Shown: positions 1 through 10,375 of the stretch, one piece after another | Layout: each line of letters begins with the position of its first letter | Position numbering within the stretch: position 1 is the stretch's first letter | Assembly: GCA_000149265.1 (NCBI GenBank) | Contig: CH002991.1 | Span: forward strand, 71,842 to 135,841 | Source of the DNA: Ciona savignyi | Taxonomy: Eukaryota; Chordata; Ascidiacea; Phlebobranchia; Cionidae | DNA: 64,000 nucleotides | Direction: 5' to 3' | Position numbers and translations under genes: made by a program | Notes under the pieces: generated by a model | The model's database searches: none | Seen by the model: the letters and a program-made list of their open reading frames with translations, nothing else | What the model was told of the DNA's origin: nothing

Positions 1-209
1 GCAAGACTAACACTAACTGTAGCGCCATGTTTATTACTCCATTTAGGCATTTTAAGTAAATAGTGTTTGCAATCAAAAAACTGCAAAGAGATCGATTACT
101 TTAGCCAATGCTTGGAAAAATTTCATAAATGCTCAAACAAGGTGAATGCGGGGTTATGATGAGTTTGTTTATAAGTAAGAAACAAAAGAGTTAAAAAAAC
201 GGAAAAAAA

Positions 210-281
210 CTCCCCGTAGGGGAATCGAACCATAGTCTCCCGCGTGACAGGCGGTGACGCTTACCACTACAATAACGTGGA
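210..281 (-). tRNA. tRNA-Asp(GTC)-like sequence, probably degenerate
   Basis: Read on the minus strand this 72-base stretch follows the eukaryotic tRNA-Asp layout. The acceptor arms TCCACGT and ACGGGGA pair except for one A/G, the D-loop contains GTAGTGGT, the anticodon loop CTGTCAC carries GTC (246-248), the T-loop is TTCGATT, and the discriminator base is G. However, the T-stem pairs only two of five positions (TATGG against CCCCT) and the first anticodon-stem pair is A/G. That damage suggests a tRNA pseudogene or a tRNA-derived repeat relic rather than a working tRNA. No oligo-T terminator is obvious directly after its 3' end. Confidence 0.6.
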
Positions 282-1010
282 ATACGATTAGTAAGTGCGA
301 AAACTAGTATAAGACCACTCAGTCGCGGGTGCCTCTAAATACTACAGGACCGCTTAGATCACTTAGATTGCTATAGAAAGTAATTCTAACCCTGTCCCAA
401 ACACTAATCTCAACCCCAGAACTAACTTTAACCCCAACCCTAACATTAATATCGAAAATAGTTACTCCCCAGATAATTCCAAAAAAATAAATAGCGCCAC
501 CCAGCACAGAAAAATCAGACTACCGTTCCGTCCCTAGTCGCATCTGTCAGCCTCCAGGGTGACATGAAAAGACCATGTAATCATCTTTAAGTTGTAAGCA
601 AACTACAACAATGTGTCGTAAGCCTTTTTATATATACTGGTTCTAAAGGTAAAATAATGCTTTAAACAGGCAGTATTTTATGTTTTGTTATCAGGATACC
701 AGATGATTTGCACTCCGGGTATAACTATAATGATGCTGGTAGTAAAAATTACCTTACGGAACTCTAATATTTGCATACATAATGGTAGGCATTTTTGTAA
801 ATGTTCACTCATATGCAAAGTTTTCACACGTTTATACTTTAGATATATTGTAGCCCTTGCAAAGACCTTCAATTTGAATCTTTAGAGGGTATGCAATAAC
901 TACGGAGGGCTGTATGGTCAAATCATCTGAATTATTCATAATCCGTCAGAGAGATGCTGCTGCTGTGATATTTTTTCAAATGAAATGTTATATCAATATA
1001 CCAGTTGGTC
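282..1010. other. Intergenic, no supported gene
   Basis: AT-rich DNA between the tRNA-like sequence and the first SINE copy. At 390-450 there are a few loose CCCTAACC/AACCCC-like repeats, too irregular to be called telomeric. The open frames here are short and overlap on opposite strands, so none is reported as a gene. Confidence 0.5.
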
Positions 1011-1296
1011 TGGCCGGTTAGTCTGGTGGTTTAGTGCGACACCTTTCAACTGGAAAATTTAATGTTCGAAACTGATCGCTAGCTGGCCCTTGGTGTCGTT
1101 GGGCAAGGCACTTAACGGACATTGCCTGAACCCAGTGGATTGATGGGATCTGCAAAATTGAAGGAACAAGTGAATCATGCACAACACACTACAATAGCTC
1201 CGGTAACCCGAAGATGGGCACGAGGTAATCTGACGATTGCCTGTGTGTTAACCCCCTTGGTTTTCCCATCCACATGGATAAACATGAATATCCTAT
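1011..1296 (+). repeat. tRNA-derived SINE-like repeat, copy A
   Basis: The fullest copy of a family seen eight times in this window. It begins with a tRNA-like head (GGTTAGTCTGGTGGTTTAGTG), has a B-box-like TGTTCGAAACTG at 1063-1074, then the shared blocks GGGCAAGGCACTTAAC, ACCCAGTGGATTGATGGG, CACACTACAATAG, GAGGTAATCTGACGATTGCC, GTGTGTTAACCCC and ATAAACATGAATAT. The small open frame inside it is not a gene. Confidence 0.75.
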
Positions 1297-1632
1297 ATTG
1301 TTTTTACACACCTATTCTTTTGGATTAACTGTGGCTCTTACAAATGCTTTTAATTGGGTAATTTATTTGCAATAATTGCGGGCATGAAGCGTTTAAATAT
1401 TCATATTATTTTTTTGATTCTATTAGAAAATTAGGAACCTTTTTATTAATGAGGTGTTTAATTACGAGTTTCTCTTTCTCAAGGCGACTATGGCTAATAT
1501 ACCTCAAAAGAAAATCATTTTAAACTGCAATCTATATATTTGTTTTTGGCTGTCAAAGTTTACTTCTTGGACGTAAAATTTATTCTATAACGAGACCACC
1601 TAGAAAAATTGTTTTTTTGTAATCAATTAAAA

Positions 1633-4600
1633 ATGGCCCGACATCGAAATATTAGAAACAATAAAAGTTACGACTACGATGATGATTATGACGTTTATGG
1701 ACAGTCCTATGAGGATGATTATGGTGTCTCCCCGGGAACAATAGCACAGTATTCCTATTCTCGATCCAGTGGTAAAGATGTCAACATTAGCTCCTATATG
1801 CCTTCAGAAGACACCGTTGAAGAAGAAGTTTGGGAGGATGACTTGTGTTTTGAATCATCAGCAGCTGCTCAGCGCCATCGGTCTAGTGGTTCTGTGGACA
1901 CTAGTTCCCTTAACCCAATTATGTTAGATGCATGCTTAGATCATATAAGAGATGCTGTTGGAGAAAACTACTCGGAAAATCAAATGAGGCAAGCCTCAGC
2001 AAAATTCAATTGTAATTATGAAAAAGCCATAGATTTTCTACTGAATTCTAGTGGTCAACCTTCAAATTCTAAAAACACCACCAGTCGTTTTAAAGATGAT
2101 TTCACAAATTCAAAGATAGGCCTACCTGATAAAGCAAAAAATAAAGACTGTGCTACTGCCACACCGCATAGAACTCTCGGTTCAAATCAACGAAATACAG
2201 CAGTTGTTATAATTACAAAACAGAACAACTCTCCAACAAAGCCAGAACAACTAATTCAAGTAAATCAAAATGATTTAAATGTCACTAAAGTTGCACCAAA
2301 CTTTACAACTCCAGTTAAAACTGGTTTTGTCATGTCACCAAATCGGTTTACCCAAGATCCAGTCAATCATACCAATGGAGTATCAATTGGGCAAACAAAA
2401 CTTGGAACAAGTTCCGATTCTAAAACTGCTTTAATTTCAACGCCTCAGAAAAATAAGATCTCAATGAATGCAAATGTTTCTACTCCAAGCAAGCATAACA
2501 AGCCCAGCTTTGACTATAAGGTAAAAATAATATCTGCTGGTAAATTGTATTTCATCAATGTTATATATATATGTATGTACAAATGTATTGTTTACCGTAC
2601 TTATTTGCCCATAACATAATTTAGTTTAAAACTAGTTTTGTCATCTTGGCTGCTATGTATACTAAATTATTTTCTTTGGCATCTTTATTTACATAATTAT
2701 TTCAACATACCCATGCTTTTATTCTTGTATTGCATGCTAGGCAGAATATGCAAAGCGTGAAAAAGAGGAGAAAAAACAGATCAGTTTGGTTGTGATCGGT
2801 CATGTGGATGCAGGGAAATCAACAATGATGGGTCATCTCTTATATCAACAAGGAGTGGTTTCAAAACGCCTTATTCATAAATATGAACAGGTTAATTATA
2901 TATTATTACCAAATACTGTATGTGTGTAAAAGTACTGGTATGTTACAATTTATAAGATTTGGTAACAATGATTATATGTAATATTGAGTATGGGTGTGTG
3001 GCCAAGTTACAGCAGTGTAAGCATACTTGGTTGGTAGAGTGTCCTTGTTAAAATAAGGTAATGTGTACCGATACTGAATATATACCCTGAACTTTTTAAG
3101 TAGAAAAATTTAAAGCGATAAAAAAAATTTAAAGCGATGATGTTACCATTTGTAACACATTGTAACAGTAGTAGCATGCAGTTGTCCAAAAATAACAGTT
3201 GTCAGTTTTCCAACACTCGTATTTACTTCATGAATTAACCATATGCAGCTATGCTACTATATAAAATAAATTGTTCATTGTAGATTTCTCAACCTCACGG
3301 GTTAAAAGTGACTCGCCTTTTTATTGAATTATTTCTGTCAATGTTAGGAATCAAAGAAAATTGGGAAGACCTCTTTTGCATATGCTTGGGTCCTAGATGA
3401 GACAGGAGAGGAAAGGTCTCGTGGGGTCACGATGGATGTGGCTCATAATCGATTTGAAACTGAACATAGAATTGTTACTTTGATGGATGCACCTGGCCAT
3501 CGAGACTTTATTCCTAATATGATAACTGGTAGGCACAGTTTATAGTATATAAAGTATATTTTGCTTAGGAATTATAGAAGTACCAAATAAATTATAAATC
3601 ACAAAAACTACTTATATGCATCATATGTGTAAATGGTGTATTGAATGTAAAATATTATGTAACAATATGACTTTTAAGGTGCATCGGAGGCAGACGTGGC
3701 TGTACTGGTAATTGGAGCAAGCACTGGCGAATTTGAAGCGGGATTTGGAATTGGTGGTCAAACTCGAGAACATGCGCTTTTAGTACGATCCTTAGGTGTC
3801 TCGCAACTTGCAGTTGCTGTAAATAAACTTGACACTTTAAATTGGTGCCAAAAAAGGTAAAAGTATTATATTAGGGTTAAGCCTTAAGTTTATCCTGTTT
3901 TTTTTAAATATGAATGACTATCAGAGAGTGAATAAGATTGTCCAATCTTTCCATCTGTGATATTTAATTAATTTTTCATTAATAGGTTTAAGGAAATTTT
4001 GGAAAAAATGCGTCAGTTTTTGAAGCAAGCTGGTTTCAAAGAATCTGACGTTACATATGTACCAGTAAGTGGGCTACTTGGTGAAAATCTTACGGCAAAA
4101 GCCACAGCATCTGAACTTACATCATGGTACAAAGGCCCTTCTCTTATTGAGGTAAAACTGCACTTTGTGATTCATTGTTTTTCTATAGTCTTAAAGTAAA
4201 TCACCTAACACCAGCAAGTCCAGCAGTTGTACTATTTTATTTATTAGACCAACAAAAAATCCTTGAACTTAGCAAGGCCTCTCTTTTTTAACCTGATTGT
4301 TTAAAGGAATAAAAATAGGTCCAACAATTATTACTTATTTTTCTAGCGATGCTGCACTGAACAAATTTTCTCTTTTTCTGTAGGTGATCGATAAATTCCG
4401 AGCACCTCAAAGGCCAATTGCCTTTCCATTCCGATTTTGTGTCAATGATGTTTTCCGTGGTCAAGGGAGTGGCATCACTATGAGTGGGAAAATAGAATCT
4501 GGTGGAATCTGCCATGGCACCAAGGTTTGTCCACTGAGCACTTTTAATTATAAAACTATTTTATATAGTTATAGAAGAACCGATTTAAGTGAATGTCAAA

Positions 4601-5874
4601 GTCAAATTTGATAGTCCTATTTTTTGCCCTTTCTGGTTTTTTATAAATCTGTAAATAAAGTTATGCCTAAATTATCAATTGCATATATTCATAATCTGAC
4701 ATAACCTAAAATTTAATGATTGAAAATGAATTTGAGAATTCAATCACTTTCTTTCCTATGGTTTTAATAAGTTTTTTCACTAATGCACCACTGGACCACC
4801 AGTATGGAATATATGTTGGCACAAAATCAATTTCTGTTTGTTCAGGTTGTGGTAATGCCTGCTGCTGAACGTGGATTAATTAAAAGTGTTGATTCGAATG
4901 ATGGGCAAAGTAACAGTGAGTTTGTGTTGGCTGGTGAGCATGCCACACTTACTCTTCACGGAGTTGATATTATGAAAGTAACTACTGGGAGCGTGCTGTG
5001 TGATATCGACAACCCGATACGTGCAGTCACTCGGATTCAAGCCAGGTATGTATATATCAGCTAGACCAAATATTGCAAAAATATCCTAAGAGCATATATT
5101 TGAAATTTAAATGTATGCAGAATTGGAAAGTGATAGATGTTATTGTGAATAATAATGATTTGTTGTGTGTTAGAATGGTATGTAGAAACTAACACTGTAT
5201 GGTCATTTATAGATAAAAAATAACATTTTTTTTTCTAAAAAGTATGAATTTACTTATATTTCACACAAGGCAGTGTCTTATTTTGAATACAATCTCAGAT
5301 GGCTGTAAAATAACATTACCATGATCAACTTTTGAATTCCTTCAGGATCATCGTGTTCAGCATTGAGGTGCCTATTACAAGGGGTTTTCCTGTGGAGCTC
5401 CATTACAAGTCTGTACACGAACCCGCAATCATTCGCAGAATAATAAGCCAACTACACAGAAGTACAGGGGAGGTTGTCACCAAGAAACCAAAGTTTATAT
5501 CAAAGGTGAATTTCTTTGCAAAATTATTTTTTTAATTGTAATAAACTTCACGTTTTTACTAAAATATTTTTATTTGCTTTTTTCGGCATGGGAAAATAAC
5601 AACATGATTGCGATAAGGGGAAGAAAATAAATTATCTTTGTGTTCTAAGTGAATCAGACCAAGATCCATCAATAAGCATACTGTTGCAATTACTAAATAT
5701 ATTAATAACAAAAAAATATCAAAAACCCAGGGTCACAATGCACTGGTTGAAGTTGAGCTGACACGACCTGTATGCCTCGAAGAATACAGTTCTTTAAAAG
5801 AACTCGGTAGGTTCACTCTGAGGTATGGTGGCTCCACAATTGCAGCCTGCGTTGTTACTAAGCTACTTCAGTAG
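1633..5874 (+). CDS. HBS1L: HBS1-like translational GTPase (nine exons)
   Basis: HBS1 is the eRF3/EF-1alpha-like GTPase that works with Pelota in the cytoplasm to rescue stalled ribosomes (no-go and non-stop decay). Exons: 1633-2520, 2741-2890, 3348-3528, 3679-3856, 3986-4151, 4384-4524, 4846-5045, 5346-5505, 5731-5874. All junctions are GT-AG and in phase, giving 735 aa (human about 684). Exon 1 alone encodes the acidic, low-complexity N-terminus with an HBS1_N helical domain near residues 94-145. The GTPase motifs are GHVDAGKS (316-323), RGVT (371-374), DAPGH (393-397) and NKLD (455-458), followed by two beta-barrel domains ending with [17 protein letters not shown]. The start is the first in-frame ATG after the acceptor-like CACCTAG at 1597-1603. 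Identification is secure; exon 1 could also have an alternative 3' end because its frame runs on into the intron for 33 codons. Confidence 0.95.
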
Positions 5875-7329
5875 TTTGTGGCAGTTTTTTCACATACCAA
5901 GTCATTTAAACACCCTAAAAAGCACTAACATGTTACATAAATAAAACTGTGATGACTTTTCTTAAAAGGAGTACTAACTTAAAAAATGTTTTTACCGTTC
6001 AAAGAATTTTTATTTAATATCATTATATCTTGTTGGTAAAGGATAATTTCTTTTACACTAATTTTTTTAATTGTGTAGTTTGGAAGGGAAGCGTTTATTG
6101 TAGGAATTTCATATTAACATACAAGCTTGAATATCTTCGGGTATTTATTTTGTTAGTTTAAATACTTTTTGTGTGCTTTCGTACTTTTAGTTTCCTTAAT
6201 ATGACATTGCCCAATGATGCATGGGTGTGTTGAACCACATATTAGCTGTTACCTGAATAGTTGTTTACCCTGTACAATTTTGTGCTCAAAATGTATCTCG
6301 TTTTTCAAAACCTGTATTTGTTCACCCATTGCTTGGTATTCAATCATTGTGCACTGTAAAGTAATGTCATTCACTCAGTGTACTATGCTCTGTCGGTTTC
6401 ATGGTATATTGGCTACTTTTTGGGTGCAATCTTGTGCATATTTTTGGTGTGCGGTGTACAAAAAGCCACAGTTCAGGTAACGGAGTGTTCAATTTTGCAT
6501 TGATATAAATAAAAAGCTACCTTGATAAGGAACTTTATTTGTTGTGCATGGTAAGATTGATGCGTGGTTAGTTTTGAGCAATTTAATAGTTCAGTGCAAG
6601 GTTAGTACCAGATTGGCTGTGTTGCTAAATCGATGAGAAAATCTGGTGCACAAACAACACCTTGTTTAGCATAACAGCAATGCCGACTTAGAAATGCACA
6701 ATCCAGTCGTACCTGCTACCAAACTCTTTAAATGTCGTAATGTAATTAGCCTTCTACGTTTTAGTACTATTCGAATAGTTTTGCTTTGTCAAGTGGTTTG
6801 GTAGGTAGGCTAAAATGCCGCTTTATTTGCATACAATTAACATTTTTACTCGTGATTCTCTACTTCTATATTACTCAAAAAGCTTAAATAAGATATTATA
6901 CACTTTATATAATAAATTAACTGCAAATTATCACTTTTCTTTTTTACCGTGAAACACTAATTTTGATTTCACGAATCTTGTAGAAGAAATTATTTTTATT
7001 AGGAAACTTTTCGAACCCTCAATAAGCTCGTTACTAAAAAACGTTTTTGATGTAGAATTCTGTACTTCGATAAAATAGTCCTAATATAAGTCGGCGGCGT
7101 CGCGAAAATACTGTTCCCGGCCGACGACCAAGTACTGGAACTTTACTGCAATACTCGGAAATCAGGCATCTGGTGGTCTCGGACTGACCAGCCTAAGTGA
7201 CCAGCACTTACCGAGGTAAGTCCGTTAAGGGCTTCGCTTTGGAACGAAACCGCGCAGGGTGATGACGACGGTTTTCTATATATATTGCAGTATGTTGTAT
7301 AGCCTATGCTTAAGATGTTCCTTTAGTTT
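5875..7329 (+). other. HBS1L 3' UTR and intergenic DNA
   Basis: A poly(A) signal AATAAA lies at 5940-5945, 66 bases after the HBS1L stop, and another AATAAA lies near 6508. The rest is AT-rich. A GC-richer patch at 7089-7255 contains the short inverted pair GTCGGC and GCCGAC but matches no family I know. No gene is supported. Confidence 0.5.
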
Positions 7330-7445
7330 TAACACAATCCATTAATCCACTGGGTTCCTTTCAGTGGCTATTTTCATTCAACAACCTTTCGGCTGCTTAT
7401 AAACCGCCCATAATGTTACCGATTGAGCTATCCACTTGGAAAATA
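7330..7445 (-). repeat. tRNA-derived SINE-like repeat, copy E (tRNA head)
   Basis: On the minus strand this copy has the best preserved tRNA-like promoter of the family: an A box TAGCTCAATCGG (7419-7430) and a weak B box GGTTGTTGAAT (7376-7386), followed by GAACCCAGTGGATTAATGG, which is shared with copy A. It supports a tRNA origin for the family. Confidence 0.6.
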
Positions 7446-7644
7446 AGTGGATCGTATCCATGCGCGTTGGCGTGGGTATATTTGCTTGACCGCTATCGTC
7501 TTATTTTAAAAAGACGTCATCACATTTTCAGCAGCGCCATACCATAGTAGAGATTATTTCACCTCTGTTGGCAACTGTTAGTCCGAAAAAATCCGAGGCA
7601 ATTTTAAGCCGTTTCTTTTCACACCGCCTTCTACAATTTCGTAG

Positions 7645-10173
7645 TTACAAGTTGTCAGCGGATTGCTGAGTCATGCATGATGTATCAGTTTTTAAACAAA
7701 GTTGTATTGTATCGTAATGTCCGGTAAAGTTGCTAGCATAAAGCTGCCTTTGGCATGCTTTGTCCAAGTGGTGGGTATGGTATCCATGGCGAAGGGGCCG
7801 GAAAGGGTATCCAGGGTGACACAACAAAGGGTTCGAAATCTCCGGAATATGCTAGATAGGATTTCTTGAAATGGTTTCTCATAGTTGGTCGCATCTGTTC
7901 AACCTGTCACCGCACATGAAAGCACGTGAACGTTAAATGTGTGGTGTTTTATGTGTAACAATAATACTTATATGTTAGGGTGAATTACTAGCATAACACC
8001 TGTACAGTTGTGACCTTTGGTTATCTACAACTTCATAATAAGGATACTTATCAGATGGTGGTTGTTAGTCATGTAATTATCACGTGGAAGCCAAAGCATA
8101 AGCATTAAAACACCTGTGATGAGTAACCTCACAGCCAACTTGATCACAGTCCAAGGCTTTAAATTTAAACCCGGCAAACGCACTTTCTAGTTGCTGGTTT
8201 TTAATTAAATATTTCGACAGCAACAAGTAAATTATACATTACCTGTAGTTGTTTGTAAATTGTCCGTGAGTTAGTTGCCGCCACCTTTTTCAACTCATTG
8301 TAATAATCTTCGTGAATAATTGCGGCCTGCGAAAAGTTTTGGCGACAGCACTTTTCAATAATTTTGGCACTACTAAAAGGCAAAAGTAGAAAATGTATAC
8401 TAATTTTTTTTACCAATAACTGCGTTAAGTTTGAAAGTGCGGGTCTGCGAGAAAAAAATTACTAATTACTAAATTATGAAATTTCGGTATATGGAGATGT
8501 AATTTGGTTATCTAATTCCTTCTTTTTATTATTAATCCTATAATTTGCCAACCCCCACAATTTTTTTTTACTTTTTGCCGAATTTCCGGAAGGTCATCGT
8601 AGTTGAACGTCTGTGGATAGAACTGCAGCGGGTACCGCGGCAGAGGCACCACTTTCGGAGTGCACACAAACTCTGATATCCGTGGTCGTCGTAACGGCGC
8701 GGCCCTCTTTTTCGCAGAAACAACTGTTAACGTGTGGAACTGCGTTATAATCTCTGGCACGGCAGTGGATCAATTGCTCGTGAGCAAGAAAGTCTAAGAT
8801 TCAAAGTTTTACAACATGATCATATTGATGTCAAGACCTGCACAGCATTCGATTATATCATTAAAAAATAAATACCCCAATTGATAAAAGTCACATATTT
8901 TATACAAAGTTTACTTCTCCAATATATAGGATGTAACAAATAAAACGTGGATTCAAAAAGTTGGAATCTCTATACTTGCCTCTTCGCTTTTCAACCGTCG
9001 TCATGTTCTCTAGTTTGGAGGCCGGAGTTGAGTAGGTTCGCTGCAATTCGTCGACTGGTCGATCTCGTATTTTCACATTGTGAGTCGTTCTTGCCGCTTC
9101 CACCTTGTGATATGTTTGTCTCTAACGTTATTCCCCAGTTTACTGTCAATCTGAACTTGGTCATTCGGAAAACAAAACAGAAAAACAATTAACGAAATAC
9201 GACCCGTAGTAAGTCATTTATCACACACTGCAATGGTCAATGTTGAAAACTACTATATCCCCAAATGTGGTTATTTTGCGCGAAATGGGGTAAAATAAGA
9301 CGGGGTCAAGACACAAATCAAAAATAGAAAGACCGGTTTTTAAAAAACAAATATGATACATTCGAAATTTGCCTCGATCCATTAGATTCAGATAGTTCGA
9401 TCAAAAACTGTTATAACAAATAAGAACACACTGCATTAGCTGTAATAACAAAAAATATAACGACGAAATCTAACACAGTTGTTAGTTGTTCTCTTCTAGG
9501 GGATATATTTACAAAATATATATATTTTGTTATTACAGAAAACAATGAGCGCCAATGTATATATATATATATATATTATCAATTCTAGTTATACGACAAT
9601 GCATGTGATATGGGTGCTTTATCAATCAACATCATAGAATCTTTGCCTATAGCAGGCGAATAACCGTGGATTGTAGACCCATATTAAAAAAAAACTCAAG
9701 AATTTGCTGCATTCGTTATCGAAGGAATAAAGCTACACTACCTTGGACTGCAAATCGCTGGTTACATTTCCGCCACTTGTCTTGTCAGGAATGCTGAATT
9801 TGGTTTGGTCGGATTTTTGCTTATTTGTCGAGGCTGGTCTTGCTGATTTCGCCCGGACTAATTATAAATATCGTAATAGAACGACTGTTTGAAATCTAAA
9901 CTTTGTTATTTATACCTACGGAAGTCTTGCGAATATTGGCGCTCACGGCTCTTACTCTTTTTGGCTCATCTTGCTGTAAAAACGAAGCAATTTAAATTAA
10001 AGATTGTGTAATTATATGCTTGTATAACCTAGTACATTATTTTTATGGTGAGAATAGTGGAATTAACCGCGCGAATATAAATAGTTTCTTGACGTTTCAA
10101 TCACCAGTCGCCACCAGGTCATTAAATTTACAGCAGTTAAGACTCTCTCCAAGAAGAATAACACACATTTCAT
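7645..10173 (-). CDS. Uncharacterised multi-exon gene, minus strand
   Basis: I do not recognise the product. Exon candidates in transcription order: 10173-10132 (weak first exon, MKCVLFFLERVLTA), 9973-9916, 9857-9742, 9121-8980, 8753-8572, about 8372-8243, and 7851-7645 with the stop. Phases agree for all junctions except into the 8372-8243 exon, so one exon or splice site is missing there. The donor of 9121-8980 reads AG then GCAAGT, a typical GC-AG intron. The predicted protein is basic and rich in Lys, Arg, Ser and Thr in its first half, then Pro/Tyr/His-rich, with no visible transmembrane segment or catalytic motif. It lies 203 bases downstream of the stop of the EF-hand gene on the same strand, so the two may be co-transcribed. 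The exons are believable from splice signals and codon content; the 5' end and full length are uncertain. Confidence 0.5.
9553..9577. repeat. TA-rich microsatellite
   Basis: A short run of alternating TA, inside an intron of the uncharacterised minus-strand gene. Confidence 0.6.
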
Positions 10174-10375
10174 CGACCCAGTTAAGTAATATTATAAAGT
10201 TAGTAATAAAAAGCGGACAAAACGTTTTGTATGTTTTTAAAAGAGTTATGGTCGACTGTTGGTACCAAAATTGTCCGTGGTATTGTTACTTTAGTTTTAT
10301 AACCCCCAAAATAAACATAATTGTATTTAAGTATGTACGGTAAGTAAGCCAGTAAAGAGCTAAACAGAAAACAAA

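Noticed and set aside
390-450. CCCTAACC-like repeats suggesting telomere
   Set aside because: Only a few imperfect units surrounded by ordinary sequence; not a telomeric array.
6214-6480. 88-codon frame with many cysteines
   Set aside because: Downstream of HBS1L with no homology or conserved cysteine pattern that I recognise.
9250-9510. Possible MITE with ATATCCCC ends
   Set aside because: Only about nine bases pair at the ends and no clear target duplication is visible.
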